From Flavobacteriaceae bacterium (GTDB lineage Bacteria > Bacteroidota > Bacteroidia > Flavobacteriales > Flavobacteriaceae), in the NCBI GenBank assembly GCA_026988355.1, contig JALSLK010000095.1:1-36837 (forward strand): a stretch of 36,837 nucleotides of DNA, given 5' to 3'. A program made the position numbers and the translations under genes. Numbering within the stretch: the first letter of the stretch is position 1; every line of letters starts with the position of its first letter. Below are positions 1 to 7,247 of the stretch, piece after piece. The notes under the pieces are model-generated. The model was not told where the DNA came from. It saw only the letters and a program-made list of their open reading frames with translations, and searched no databases.

Positions 1-19
1 AAAAAAAAATAGATTAAAT

Positions 20-535
20 ATGTTCCATAAAAATATAAAATTAGGATTAGCAGGATTAACAGTCGCATGGGCGATATATGAATTTATACAAGGTCATATA
101 GGTTCAGGAATAATGATTTTATTACTTGCAGGAATATTCGTGTTTTTTTACTTTAAAAATGAACTCATTTTATTGTCCTTTTTAAGAATGCGAAAACAAG
201 ATTTTGCAGGAGCAACAAAATGGTTAAATAAAATTAAAAATCCAGAAACTGCATTAATTACAAAGCAACAAGGGTATTATAATTTTTTACGAGGAGTGAT
301 GGTTTCTCAAACAAATTTAACTCAAGCAGAAAAATTTTTTAAAAAAGCATTAAAAATTGGACTTTCTATGAATCATGATATTGGTATGGCAAAGTTGCAA
401 TTGGCAGGTATTGCTATGACCAAACGAAGAAAAAGAGAAGCAACTATGTTATTAGCAGATGTTAAAAAATTGGATAAACATGGTATGTTTAAAGACCAAA
501 TTGCACAATTAAAAAAGCAAATGAAACGAATTTAG
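20..535 (+). CDS. Membrane protein with TPR-like helices, function unknown
   Basis: 171 residues. Two adjacent hydrophobic segments (about 8-25 and 28-47) form a membrane hairpin. A basic cytoplasmic part of paired amphipathic helices follows (about 52-170); the stretch QAEKFFKKALKIGLSMNHDIGMAKLQLAGIA, quoted here only by its start QAEKFFKKALKIG near residue 102, reads like a TPR helix pair. No catalytic motif is visible and the C-terminus is Lys/Arg-rich. The upstream region is cut by the window edge, so its promoter and operon partners are unseen. It converges on the L31 gene and shares a bidirectional terminator with it. I do not recognise a named family; a scaffold or assembly role for TPR-like membrane proteins is only inference. 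Confidence 0.75.
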   Translation: MFHKNIKLGLAGLTVAWAIYEFIQGHIGSGIMILLLAGIFVFFYFKNELILLSFLRMRKQDFAGATKWLNKIKNPETALITKQQGYYNFLRGVMVSQTNLTQAEKFFKKALKIGLSMNHDIGMAKLQLAGIAMTKRRKREATMLLADVKKLDKHGMFKDQIAQLKKQMKRI

Positions 536-556
536 AAAACATTAAAAATAACAAGG

Positions 557-596
557 CATAAAAAATCCCGAAAATTTATTTTCGGGATTTTTTATG
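557..596. terminator. Bidirectional rho-independent terminator between gene 20-535 and L31
   Basis: A perfect 18-bp inverted repeat (arms 557-574 and 579-596) encloses the loop TTTA. The GC core is TCCCG/CGGGA, with A-rich and T-rich flanks on both sides, so it can end transcription from both convergent genes. Confidence 0.9.
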
Positions 597-614
597 TTTA
601 TATCTAAGCGAAAT

Positions 615-866
615 TTACTTTTTAAATTTAGCGTATTTAGCTTTAAATTTATCGATACGACCAGCAGTGTCTACTAATTTAACCTTACCAGTATAGTAAG
701 GATGAGAAGTCCTAGAAATCTCTAATTTTAATAGTGGATATTCAACACCATCAACGTCTAAAGTTTCTCTTGTGTTTGCAGTAGATCTTGTTAAAAAAAC
801 ATCGCCATTAGACATGTCTTTAAAAGCTACCATTCTATAATTTTCTGGATGTATACCTTTCTTCAT
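615..866 (-). CDS. rpmE2: 50S ribosomal protein L31 type B
   Basis: 83 residues, full length for type B L31, starting [20 protein letters not shown], which is characteristic of the family. It contains no cysteine, so it is the zinc-independent form that lacks the CxxC pair of type A L31. L31 sits at the bridge between the ribosomal subunits. The gene is monocistronic on the minus strand, reads toward the terminator at 557-596, and starts from a promoter back-to-back with that of rpsF. A short leader of about 44 nt contains a hairpin (884-903) that could serve regulation. Confidence 0.97.
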   Translation of the reverse strand: MKKGIHPENYRMVAFKDMSNGDVFLTRSTANTRETLDVDGVEYPLLKLEISRTSHPYYTGKVKLVDTAGRIDKFKAKYAKFKK

Positions 867-883
867 TTTTATTTGTTTTTAGC

Positions 884-903
884 GCAATGCTTTTTGACAT
901 TGC
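884..903 (-). promoter_or_regulatory. Hairpin in the L31 5' leader
   Basis: Arms GCAATG (884-889) and CATTGC (898-903) enclose an 8-nt loop in the short untranslated leader of the L31 gene, 18 nt before the start codon. L31 leaders in other phyla carry autoregulatory structures. Whether this one does is inference. Confidence 0.35.
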
Positions 904-916
904 TATTTTGAGTTTG

Positions 917-946
917 CAAATTTAAGTATTATTTTTAAATAACAAA
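917..946 (-). promoter_or_regulatory. Promoter of the L31 gene
   Basis: On the minus strand, TTTG (946-943), an 18-bp spacer and TAAATTTG (924-917) match the Bacteroidota consensus of a TTG -33 element and a TAnnTTTG -7 element. Confidence 0.75.
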
Positions 947-964
947 CTATTTGCAATAAAATTA

Positions 965-994
965 TTTGTAAAATCAAATTAAATTGTATCTTTG
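965..994 (+). promoter_or_regulatory. Promoter of rpsF-rpsR-rplI
   Basis: TTTG (965-968), an 18-bp spacer and TATCTTTG (987-994) fit the Bacteroidota consensus. The -33 element lies about 20 bp from that of the divergent L31 promoter, so the two could compete for polymerase. Confidence 0.75.
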
Positions 995-1027
995 CGGACT
1001 TAAAAATAACAAATTAAAATAATATTT

Positions 1028-1402
1028 ATGAATCATTACGAAACTGTTTTCATTTTAAATCCCGTTTTATCTGATACTCAGGTGAAGGAAACAGTAAAAA
1101 AATTCGAGGATTATCTTACTTCAAAAGGAGGAAAGGTAACGTACAAGGAGGATTGGGGCTTAAAAAAATTAGCATATACCATCCAAAAGAAAAAAACTGG
1201 TTTTTACCATTTGTTTGAATTTAATATTGCAGGAGAAGAAATTTCTGCATTTGAATTAGAATTTAGAAGAGATGATAGCGTTATGCGTTATTTAACGGTA
1301 AAGTTAGATAAACATGCTGCTGCTTGGGCTGAAAAAAGAAAAGTAAGAGTAAAAGAAAAAGCTGCTGCTAAAGCTGCCAAATCAACATCTAAAAATAAAT
1401 AA
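1028..1402 (+). CDS. rpsF: 30S ribosomal protein S6
   Basis: 124 residues. The N-terminus [15 protein letters not shown] and the central segment [20 protein letters not shown] are typical of S6, which binds the central domain of 16S rRNA together with S18. The C-terminus carries a Lys/Ala-rich extension (about 105-124). It is the first gene of the classic S6-S18-L9 operon; rpsR starts one base after its stop codon. The leader is short and AT-rich, and I see no S6:S18-type CCG hairpin in it. Confidence 0.97.
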   Translation: MNHYETVFILNPVLSDTQVKETVKKFEDYLTSKGGKVTYKEDWGLKKLAYTIQKKKTGFYHLFEFNIAGEEISAFELEFRRDDSVMRYLTVKLDKHAAAWAEKRKVRVKEKAAAKAAKSTSKNK

Positions 1403-1403
1403 A

Positions 1404-1715
1404 ATGGCTGAAGGAACTAAAACTAGTATAGAACAACAAGCTAAAGGAGGTAATAAAAGTGAATTACGTTACTTAACACCTTTAGAAATAGACACAAAAG
1501 AGCGTAAGAAATATTGCCGTTTTAAAAAGAACGATATAAAATATATTGATTATAAGGACGCTGATTTTTTATTTTATTTAGTTAATGAGCAAGGTAAAAT
1601 TTTACCACGCCGTTTAACAGGAACATCATTAAAGTATCAACGTAAAGTATCACAAGCTATCAAGAGAGCACGTCATTTGGCATTAATGCCATTTATAGGT
1701 GATATGTTAAAATAA
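1404..1715 (+). CDS. rpsR: 30S ribosomal protein S18
   Basis: 103 residues, longer than the usual 70-80 because of an N-terminal extension of about 25 Gly/Lys-rich residues, common in Bacteroidota. The conserved core runs from [20 protein letters not shown] to [15 protein letters not shown]18 forms a heterodimer with S6 on the small-subunit platform. The one-base gap after rpsF suggests translational coupling; rplI follows 18 bp downstream. Confidence 0.97.
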   Translation: MAEGTKTSIEQQAKGGNKSELRYLTPLEIDTKERKKYCRFKKNDIKYIDYKDADFLFYLVNEQGKILPRRLTGTSLKYQRKVSQAIKRARHLALMPFIGDMLK

Positions 1716-1733
1716 TTAAAAAAGAAATTTAGT

Positions 1734-2264
1734 ATGGAACTTATATTAAAACAAGATGTAGAGAATTTAGGATTTAAAGACGATTTAGTTCAGGTAAAGA
1801 ACGGATATGGTCGTAACTTTTTAATTCCACAAGGATTTGCACAATTAGCTACTATATCTGCTAAGAAAGTATTAGCAGAAAATTTAAAACAGAGAGCTTT
1901 TAAAGAGAAAAAAGTAGTAGAAGACGCACAAAAGAAAGCAAAAGCAATTGGCGCATTAGAAATAAAGATTAAAGCAAAAGTAGGAGATAGAGATAAATTA
2001 TTTGGATCTATAAGTAATGCAAATTTGTCTGAAGCAATAGATAAAGCTGGATTCGAAATTGAGAAAAAATTTATTACTATTGCTGGAGGTTTAATTAAAC
2101 GTACAGGTAAATACAATGCTAAAATACGTTTGCATAGAGATGTAATCGTAGATTTTCCTTTCCAAGTAATTGGAGAAGTAGTTGCAAAAAAGAAAAAAGC
2201 AGCTCCTAAGAAAGTAGCACCAGCACCAGTTGTTGCACCAGTAGCAAGTAAAGAAGAAGAATAG
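1734..2264 (+). CDS. rplI: 50S ribosomal protein L9
   Basis: 176 residues. The N-terminal RNA-binding domain is recognisable from MELILKQDVENLGFKDDLVQ and NGYGRNFLIPQGFA, followed by a long charged connecting helix (about 45-80) and the C-terminal domain. A Lys/Ala/Pro/Val-rich tail of about 27 residues ending SKEEE extends beyond the usual 150. L9 binds 23S rRNA near the L1 stalk base. It is the last gene of the S6-S18-L9 operon and is followed by a hairpin terminator. Confidence 0.97.
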   Translation: MELILKQDVENLGFKDDLVQVKNGYGRNFLIPQGFAQLATISAKKVLAENLKQRAFKEKKVVEDAQKKAKAIGALEIKIKAKVGDRDKLFGSISNANLSEAIDKAGFEIEKKFITIAGGLIKRTGKYNAKIRLHRDVIVDFPFQVIGEVVAKKKKAAPKKVAPAPVVAPVASKEEE

Positions 2265-2286
2265 ATAATTTCTATTTTATAGATTT

Positions 2287-2322
2287 AAAAGCATAAACTA
2301 AAATTTAGTTTGTGCTTTTTTA
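2287..2322 (+). terminator. Terminator of the rpsF-rpsR-rplI operon
   Basis: Arms GCATAAACTAAA (2291-2302) and TTTAGTTTGTGC (2304-2315) pair with one G-U, have an A-run before and a T-run (2316-2320) after, and start 22 bp past the rplI stop. Confidence 0.8.
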
Positions 2323-2349
2323 TTATTGATAAAAAATTAGAAGAGATTT

Positions 2350-2509
2350 ATACCAACTCCACATCAAAATACGCTATAAATTATTTATCATTTCACGTTT
2401 TACTGCACTTTAAATTTAAACCACAGCTATGCTATGCTTGAAATTTCAAGATTGTAAAACATAAAAATAGTTCAAATCTATTTAGCGCATTTTGAAATTA
2501 AATTGGTAT
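2350..2509. repeat. MITE-like repeat, copy 1 (160 bp, ATACCAA...TTGGTAT ends)
   Basis: The 160-bp unit begins ATACCAA and ends TTGGTAT. Terminal inverted repeats of about 26 bp (2350-2375 and 2484-2509) agree at about 20 positions, including an inner TCAAAATrCGCT. Inside is a second inverted repeat, GTTTTAC (2397-2403) with GTAAAAC (2454-2460), and the palindrome CTTGAAATTTCAAG (2437-2450). A copy with the same length and orientation and three mismatches lies at 12817-12976. It carries no gene. Its right end is 2 bp from the DUF4442 stop codon. A non-autonomous mobile or REP-type element is the likeliest explanation. Confidence 0.85.
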
Positions 2510-2511
2510 TA

Positions 2512-2970
2512 TTATTTTTTTACCTTAATGCTCCATTGATACGTGAAAGAAGAAACTTTATCGCCGTTTTCATTAATGCCATGCGATGTTAAATTAAAAG
2601 TTTGACCTTCGTTAGTAGAAATTGCCTTCTCAATAGCATCTGCAATTTCTTGTCCATCTTTACACGAAAATGTAATTTTACCAGTAGCTTTTTTGTAAAA
2701 ATCGCCAGTTTGATGTGTTACTAACATAGAGATTTTTTTACCACTTTTTTCAATGTGTTTCATTACTAATACACCAGTTGTTAGTTCCGAAGCCATACCT
2801 TGTACAGCCCAATATATAGATTTAAAAGGATTTTGATTTGCCCATTTAAACTTTACAGTTGCAACTACTTCATTTTCGGTTAGTTTACTTACTCTGATAC
2901 CAGTAAAATACGCCGAAGGTATTTTAAAGAGTAAATATTTATTCATATTCTTTACTGTAAATTTTGACAT
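2512..2970 (-). CDS. DUF4442 family hotdog-fold protein
   Basis: 152 residues with the pattern of DUF4442/PaaI-like hotdog proteins: an N-terminal helix with KIPSAYFTGIRV, the beta strand EVVATVKFKWANQNPFKSIYWAVQGMASEL, quoted by its core NQNPFKSIYWAVQGMASEL (about 45-63), and a C-terminal sheet ending FTYQWSIKVKK. The hotdog fold usually acts on acyl thioesters, but no clear catalytic Asp/Glu can be assigned here, so the substrate is unknown. It is monocistronic, and repeat copy 1 directly abuts its 3' end and may serve as its terminator. Confidence 0.8.
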   Translation of the reverse strand: MSKFTVKNMNKYLLFKIPSAYFTGIRVSKLTENEVVATVKFKWANQNPFKSIYWAVQGMASELTTGVLVMKHIEKSGKKISMLVTHQTGDFYKKATGKITFSCKDGQEIADAIEKAISTNEGQTFNLTSHGINENGDKVSSFTYQWSIKVKK

Positions 2971-3027
2971 AAACCTCTGTTTTTAGTGTTATAATTGACC
3001 AAATTAAACTAAAAATTGCACACCAAC

Positions 3028-3049
3028 AAATGTTAAAGAAATGTTAAAG
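3028..3049. repeat. 11-bp tandem direct repeat beside the operator
   Basis: AAATGTTAAAG occurs twice without spacing (3028-3038 and 3039-3049), directly upstream of the inverted repeat at 3050-3078. It could be a second regulator site. Confidence 0.6.
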
Positions 3050-3078
3050 TATAGTACTTTGTATTGCATAGTACTATA
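3050..3078. promoter_or_regulatory. Inverted-repeat operator, probably for the PadR regulator
   Basis: Perfect 8-bp arms TATAGTAC (3050-3057) and GTACTATA (3071-3078) are separated by 13 bp. The site covers the -33 element of the promoter of an operon that itself encodes a PadR-family repressor (3714-4040). PadR sites are typically dyads containing GTAC-like half-sites, so autorepression is the natural reading; the assignment is inference. Confidence 0.65.
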
Positions 3079-3093
3079 TTGCTTGTATGTTTG
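3064..3093 (+). promoter_or_regulatory. Promoter of the DUF4870-PadR-PspC operon
   Basis: TTG (3064-3066), a 19-bp spacer and TATGTTTG (3086-3093) match the Bacteroidota consensus. The -33 element lies inside the dyad at 3050-3078. Confidence 0.7.
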
Positions 3094-3134
3094 CACTGTA
3101 ATTAAATGTAAAAACTTAAATATAGAAAAATAAA

Positions 3135-3575
3135 ATGACGATTCAAAACGAAAAAAACACGACTTTATTAACCCATTTATCTGGATTTGGAGGATATATA
3201 TTTCCATTTGGAAGTGTAGTAATTCCGTTAATAATACGTGAAACTAAAAAAAATGAAAGCAAGCAAATTGATAAGGTAAGTAAAGATGTAATCAATTTTA
3301 ATTTGAGTTATTTACTTTATACATTTTTATTAAAGCTGAGTATTATACCGTTTTTTTTAGGAACATTTTTTCAGAATTTTAGAAATTATACAAGCTACGA
3401 TAATTGGAATTTTCATTTTGAATATAATTCGAATCATTTTTTTGGATTTATAAGTATTGCATCTATTTTAAGCATTTTTGCAATTATAAAAGTAGTATTG
3501 ATAATTCAAGCAGCAATAAAAGCGAATAAAGGAGAAGATTATGAATATCCATTTGTAATAAAATTTATAAAATAA
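3135..3575 (+). CDS. DUF4870 membrane protein
   Basis: 146 residues. The N-terminal LLTHLSGFGGYIFPFGSVV and the C-terminal KANKGEDYEYPF are hallmarks of DUF4870, and there are three or four membrane segments (about 14-36, 54-78, 101-125). The family has no proven biochemical role but often lies with PspC and PadR genes in Bacteroidota, as here, which suggests an envelope-related membrane function. It is the first gene of the operon, expressed from the promoter at 3064-3093. The central loop (about 80-100) is rich in Asn, Phe and Tyr. Confidence 0.85.
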   Translation: MTIQNEKNTTLLTHLSGFGGYIFPFGSVVIPLIIRETKKNESKQIDKVSKDVINFNLSYLLYTFLLKLSIIPFFLGTFFQNFRNYTSYDNWNFHFEYNSNHFFGFISIASILSIFAIIKVVLIIQAAIKANKGEDYEYPFVIKFIK

Positions 3576-3584
3576 ATAACCATT

Positions 3585-3647
3585 ATGATAAAAATATTAA
3601 TTAAAATACTGTTAAGTGTATTGGAAATAATTGGAACATTATTTTAA
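3585..3647 (+). CDS. Possible 20-residue hydrophobic peptide between DUF4870 and padR
   Basis: ATG at 3585 opens a 20-codon frame reading MIKILIKILLSVLEIIGTLF, fully hydrophobic with a basic start, in the 138-bp gap inside the operon. Eleven further in-frame codons follow the stop before another stop. It could be a small membrane peptide, the remnant of a longer gene, or chance; conservation would decide. Confidence 0.25.
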   Translation: MIKILIKILLSVLEIIGTLF

Positions 3648-3713
3648 ACAGAAAAAAGAGGAATAAATATAAATTTGCAATAGCAGATGTTTTTTGCAAG
3701 AAAAAATAACTAA

Positions 3714-4040
3714 ATGAAGATAGAAAATACAAAGGCACAAATGCGAAAAGGAATTTTGGAATTCTGTATTCTCTCCATTTTACAAAAAGGAGATGCGTAT
3801 ACTTCAGAAATACTTTCGGTATTAAAGGATGCCAAATTATTAGTAGTAGAAGGAACAATTTACCCATTATTAACAAGACTTAAAAATGCGGGATTGTTAA
3901 ATTATCGTTGGGAAGAATCAACTTCTGGTCCACCGAGAAAGTACTATGGACTTACAGAAACTGGAGAATTATTTTTAAAAGAATTAAGTACCACTTGGCT
4001 CAATTTATCAACAGCCGTTAAAATTGTAACAAAAAACTAA
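3714..4040 (+). CDS. PadR-family transcriptional regulator
   Basis: 108 residues, typical of the short (subfamily 2) PadR regulators. A winged-helix domain begins MRKGILEFCILSILQKGDAY (about 11-30) and continues through the recognition helix and GTIYPLLTRLKNAGLL (about 48-63); the wing contains SGPPRKYYGLTETG. One C-terminal helix for dimerisation ends the protein. PadR proteins are usually repressors that often bind their own promoter. The dyad at 3050-3078 over the operon promoter is the obvious target. The pspC-domain gene starts 11 bp downstream. Confidence 0.93.
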   Translation: MKIENTKAQMRKGILEFCILSILQKGDAYTSEILSVLKDAKLLVVEGTIYPLLTRLKNAGLLNYRWEESTSGPPRKYYGLTETGELFLKELSTTWLNLSTAVKIVTKN

Positions 4041-4051
4041 ATCAAACCAAA

Positions 4052-5755
4052 ATGAATAAGACAATAAATATAAATTTAGGAGGCGTATTTTTTCATATTG
4101 ATGAAGATGCATATCAAAAATTAAGAAAATATTTAGATGCTATACGACGCTCATTAAGTGACGATCCAAAAGGAAAAGATGAAATATTAACCGATATAGA
4201 ATCGAGAATTGGAGAGCTATTATCCGAGAGAATAAAAGACGTACGTCAAGTTGTAAATCAGAAGGATATCGAAGAGATAGTTGAAGTGATGGGTAGACCA
4301 GAAGAATATGCTGGAGATACCGAAATTTTTAATGATGAAATACCTAATTCAACCAAAAATAAAAAAACAAAAAAATTATTTAGAGACGGAAGAGATAAAT
4401 TTTTAGGAGGAGTTTCTTCTGGATTAGCACATTATTTTGGAATTGATGTGATTTGGATTCGTTTGGGATGGCTAATATTACTTATAGGAGGTTTTAGTGT
4501 TATTTTATATCCGATATTATGGATTTTATTGCCAGAAGCAAATACAACTTCAGAAAAATTGGAAATGGAAGGGGAAGCTGTAAATATTTCTAATATAGAG
4601 CGAAAAATTAAAGAAGAATTTACAGACGTTTCTCAACGTTTAAAAGACGGAATTGATGATGTATCTGAACAATTCAAAAAGGGAAATTATCAAGATAAAG
4701 TAAAATCTGGTTTACAAGAAATTATAGATTTATTTGCTAGAGTTTTTACTGTATTCTTTAAAGTTGGAGGGAAATTTATTGGATTTTTTTTAGTCGTAAT
4801 ATCTGCCGCTTCGTTAATCGGAATTTTAATTGGAGGCTTTTCGTTAGGAAGTATCGAATTTTTAAATTTAGGAGATAACTTTACGAATTATCCGCCGTTT
4901 TTCCATACATCAAGAATACCTTTAGGGTTGTTAATAACATTTTTATTTGTAGCAGTCGCAATACCATTTGTTTTGATATTCAAATTAGGTCTAAAAATCA
5001 TTTCATCTAATGTAAATCCCTTTTCAAAGGCTACTAATTTATCCTTATTTGGCGTGTGGTTACTTGCAATAATGGGTTTAGCTTTTGCAGGTATAGAATA
5101 TGGAGCACATTCGTCAAAAAAGTTTAGTGTTTTTCAGAAACATACTATAGAAAACAATTTATTAGATACACTAAATATAAAAATGATACCTAAGGAAGAT
5201 TTTAAAGTACGAAGATATTCGGACAATAAAACTGTTTTTGTTGATGGAATTGAGAAGGCATATAAAACAAATGTTAGTCTAGATATTAGAGCAAGTAATA
5301 CCGATGAGATGTATTTAAAAGTGTATAAAAAAGCAATTGCAATAACAAAAGATAAGGCTAAAACTTTTACAGATGAAATTGTGTACACATTTAAAAATAG
5401 TAATAATGATTTATTATTGGATGCTTACTTTTTATCAGAAATTAAAAGAAGATACCAATCCCAATATGTTAGAATGACATTATTTATTCCAAAAGGAAAA
5501 ACTATATATTTGGACAAGTCTACAAAGTATTTTTTATATGATGTGGATAATATACAAGATATTCGAGATAAGAAAATGATAAAACATTATTATAAAATGA
5601 CTATGGAAGGATTGGATTGCTTGGATTGTAAGCCAAAAACCACCAATAAATTTGAGAGTAAACCTAAAGAAGATCGTAAAAGAAAAGTAACTGTAGAAAC
5701 AACGAAACCAATAATAGAAAAAGATTCTACTAAAGTAAAGATTGAAATTGAGTAA
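4052..5755 (+). CDS. PspC-domain membrane protein
   Basis: 567 residues. An N-terminal helical region (1-95: NLGGVFFHIDEDAYQKL, then SRIGELLSERI and MGRPEEYAG) resembles the HAAS/DUF1700-type modules found beside PadR proteins. The PspC domain (about 106-163) shows KLFRDGRDKFLGGVSSGLAH and WIRLGWLILL, then ILYPILWILLPE. Three further membrane segments follow (about 235-265, 290-315, 330-350), then a soluble C-terminal region (about 360-567) with a Lys/Thr-rich tail. PspC proteins sense or stabilise membranes under envelope stress. It is the last gene of a PadR-controlled operon; PadR may respond to the state of this pair of membrane proteins, which is inference. Confidence 0.9.
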   Translation: MNKTININLGGVFFHIDEDAYQKLRKYLDAIRRSLSDDPKGKDEILTDIESRIGELLSERIKDVRQVVNQKDIEEIVEVMGRPEEYAGDTEIFNDEIPNSTKNKKTKKLFRDGRDKFLGGVSSGLAHYFGIDVIWIRLGWLILLIGGFSVILYPILWILLPEANTTSEKLEMEGEAVNISNIERKIKEEFTDVSQRLKDGIDDVSEQFKKGNYQDKVKSGLQEIIDLFARVFTVFFKVGGKFIGFFLVVISAASLIGILIGGFSLGSIEFLNLGDNFTNYPPFFHTSRIPLGLLITFLFVAVAIPFVLIFKLGLKIISSNVNPFSKATNLSLFGVWLLAIMGLAFAGIEYGAHSSKKFSVFQKHTIENNLLDTLNIKMIPKEDFKVRRYSDNKTVFVDGIEKAYKTNVSLDIRASNTDEMYLKVYKKAIAITKDKAKTFTDEIVYTFKNSNNDLLLDAYFLSEIKRRYQSQYVRMTLFIPKGKTIYLDKSTKYFLYDVDNIQDIRDKKMIKHYYKMTMEGLDCLDCKPKTTNKFESKPKEDRKRKVTVETTKPIIEKDSTKVKIEIE

Positions 5756-5778
5756 ATAATAAAATTAATAATTAATAA

Positions 5779-5818
5779 AACAGGTCATTTCTATTTATTT
5801 AGAAGTGGCATGTTTTTT
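5779..5818. terminator. Terminator between the pspC-domain gene and the TPR gene
   Basis: Arms 5779-5792 and 5801-5814 match at 11 of 14 positions, the others being G-U compatible, around the loop ATTTATTT, followed by TTTT. The right arm lies in the last codons of the convergent TPR gene. A T-rich flank on the other side makes bidirectional action possible. Confidence 0.65.
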
Positions 5819-7195
5819 ACAATATAATTTTAGCCAAGTATTTGCTTCCATATTGTGTAATTGTTTTGCTTTTTTAAAATCATCACAATAATTTGTAATA
5901 TGGAGCTTGTATTTTGTTTTACCTAGTATAAAATATGCAGTACCAGAATTTTCGTTAATGTCAATCGCTTTTTGAGCATGTGCTTTTGCTTTTTTGTAAT
6001 TACTTAATTCCAAATACAAGATGGCTATATTTTCATGAGCTACTGCAAAATCAGATTTTATTTTAAGTGTATTTTTAAAATCTTTTTTAGCTAATTTATA
6101 CTTCTTCATGGTTAAATAAATGACACCTCTTGCATTGTATGCTTTGTGATTTTTTGGGTTGTATGCAATCTGTTTATTTGTATACTTTAGAGCAAAATCT
6201 AATTTATTGTTGTCTGCATAGAGAGAGATGATATTTTCGTAAATTAATGCAACTTTTTCTTTAGCAGAAAGAATTGCTTTATCAAAATCGCTATTTGCTT
6301 TATCATATTTACCAATGTTAAAATAAGAAAAACCTCTATCTAAATAATAATTTGGATTGTTGTTATTCTCTTTTTTTAATAGTTTTGTAAAAGCAATAAT
6401 CGCTTGTTTGTATGTTGGAATACTATTATTTTGGATAAATGACTTTGCAGCAATTTCTAGTTGTTTGTTTTTAGAGATAGTACAAAATTTATTTGATAAA
6501 ATTAATGGTATATCCGAGTTTGGATTTTTTTCGATAACTATTTTTTTATCGGCGCATGCAGCATCAAAATTAAGTAAAAAATAGTTGATAGTTGCTCTAG
6601 TCTTATATGCTTCATAAAAATTGTTATTTATAGAAATTCCATTATTTATTTGATGTAAAGCTTTATAATAATTACCTTTCTCTAAAAGTAATTTGGCATA
6701 ATTATTATATAATTGAGCCGTAATAAAATTATATTCTATCGCTTTTTTATAATCATTTTCAGCTTCATAAAATTGATATATCTGATGATTAATTATAGCT
6801 CTATTGTAATAATAAACACCCATAGATGGATTAATTAAAATAGCTTTATTAAAAGCTTCTAAGGCTGTTTTGGGATCTTTTAAATTTCCATAGAACACGC
6901 CTTTTTTATAATATATTTCGGCATTTAAGCTATCTTTTTGAATGGCTTTTTCGATACTTATCTTTGCTTTTTCAGATTTGTATAAAGTTTGAGAAGCTCT
7001 AGCATGACTTATCCAATATGTAGCACTTATAGAATCATTTATAAATTCTTTTTTAAGTATTTCTAGAACTTTAAGACTACTGCTTATTGAATTATCCTTT
7101 AATAATGTATTAATTTCTTGATAGTTATATTCTTTTTGTTGTGCAAGAAGATTAAAAGTTGTAAAAATAATGGATACTATTATTATTTTTTTCAT
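5795..7195 (-). CDS. Exported tetratricopeptide-repeat protein
   Basis: 466 residues. A Sec signal peptide (1-19, KKIIIVSIIFTTFNLLAQ) is followed by about ten TPR units: one array covers about 55-230 and another 280-460, with canonical pairs such as AEIYYKKGVFYGNLKDPKTA and FAVAHENIAILYLELSNYKK. No enzymatic domain is present, so a periplasmic protein-interaction role is expected. It is the last gene of a minus-strand group (start 52 bp after the lipoprotein stop at 7248). Whether its partner is the upstream lipoprotein or the toxin-like protein is unknown. Confidence 0.85.
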   Translation of the reverse strand: MKKIIIVSIIFTTFNLLAQQKEYNYQEINTLLKDNSISSSLKVLEILKKEFINDSISATYWISHARASQTLYKSEKAKISIEKAIQKDSLNAEIYYKKGVFYGNLKDPKTALEAFNKAILINPSMGVYYYNRAIINHQIYQFYEAENDYKKAIEYNFITAQLYNNYAKLLLEKGNYYKALHQINNGISINNNFYEAYKTRATINYFLLNFDAACADKKIVIEKNPNSDIPLILSNKFCTISKNKQLEIAAKSFIQNNSIPTYKQAIIAFTKLLKKENNNNPNYYLDRGFSYFNIGKYDKANSDFDKAILSAKEKVALIYENIISLYADNNKLDFALKYTNKQIAYNPKNHKAYNARGVIYLTMKKYKLAKKDFKNTLKIKSDFAVAHENIAILYLELSNYKKAKAHAQKAIDINENSGTAYFILGKTKYKLHITNYCDDFKKAKQLHNMEANTWLKLYCKKHATSK

Positions 7196-7247
7196 AGACT
7201 TAAAATTTAGATTGCTTTTTAAATGGTTACTACGTAATAAATACCTT

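Noticed and set aside
994-1027. S6:S18-type autoregulatory leader before rpsF
   Set aside because: The leader is about 30 nt and AT-rich; I see no CCG-containing stem.
1790-2116. A 108-codon open frame on the minus strand inside rplI
   Set aside because: It is antisense to a certain ribosomal gene, has no promoter signals of its own, and its composition mirrors L9 codons.
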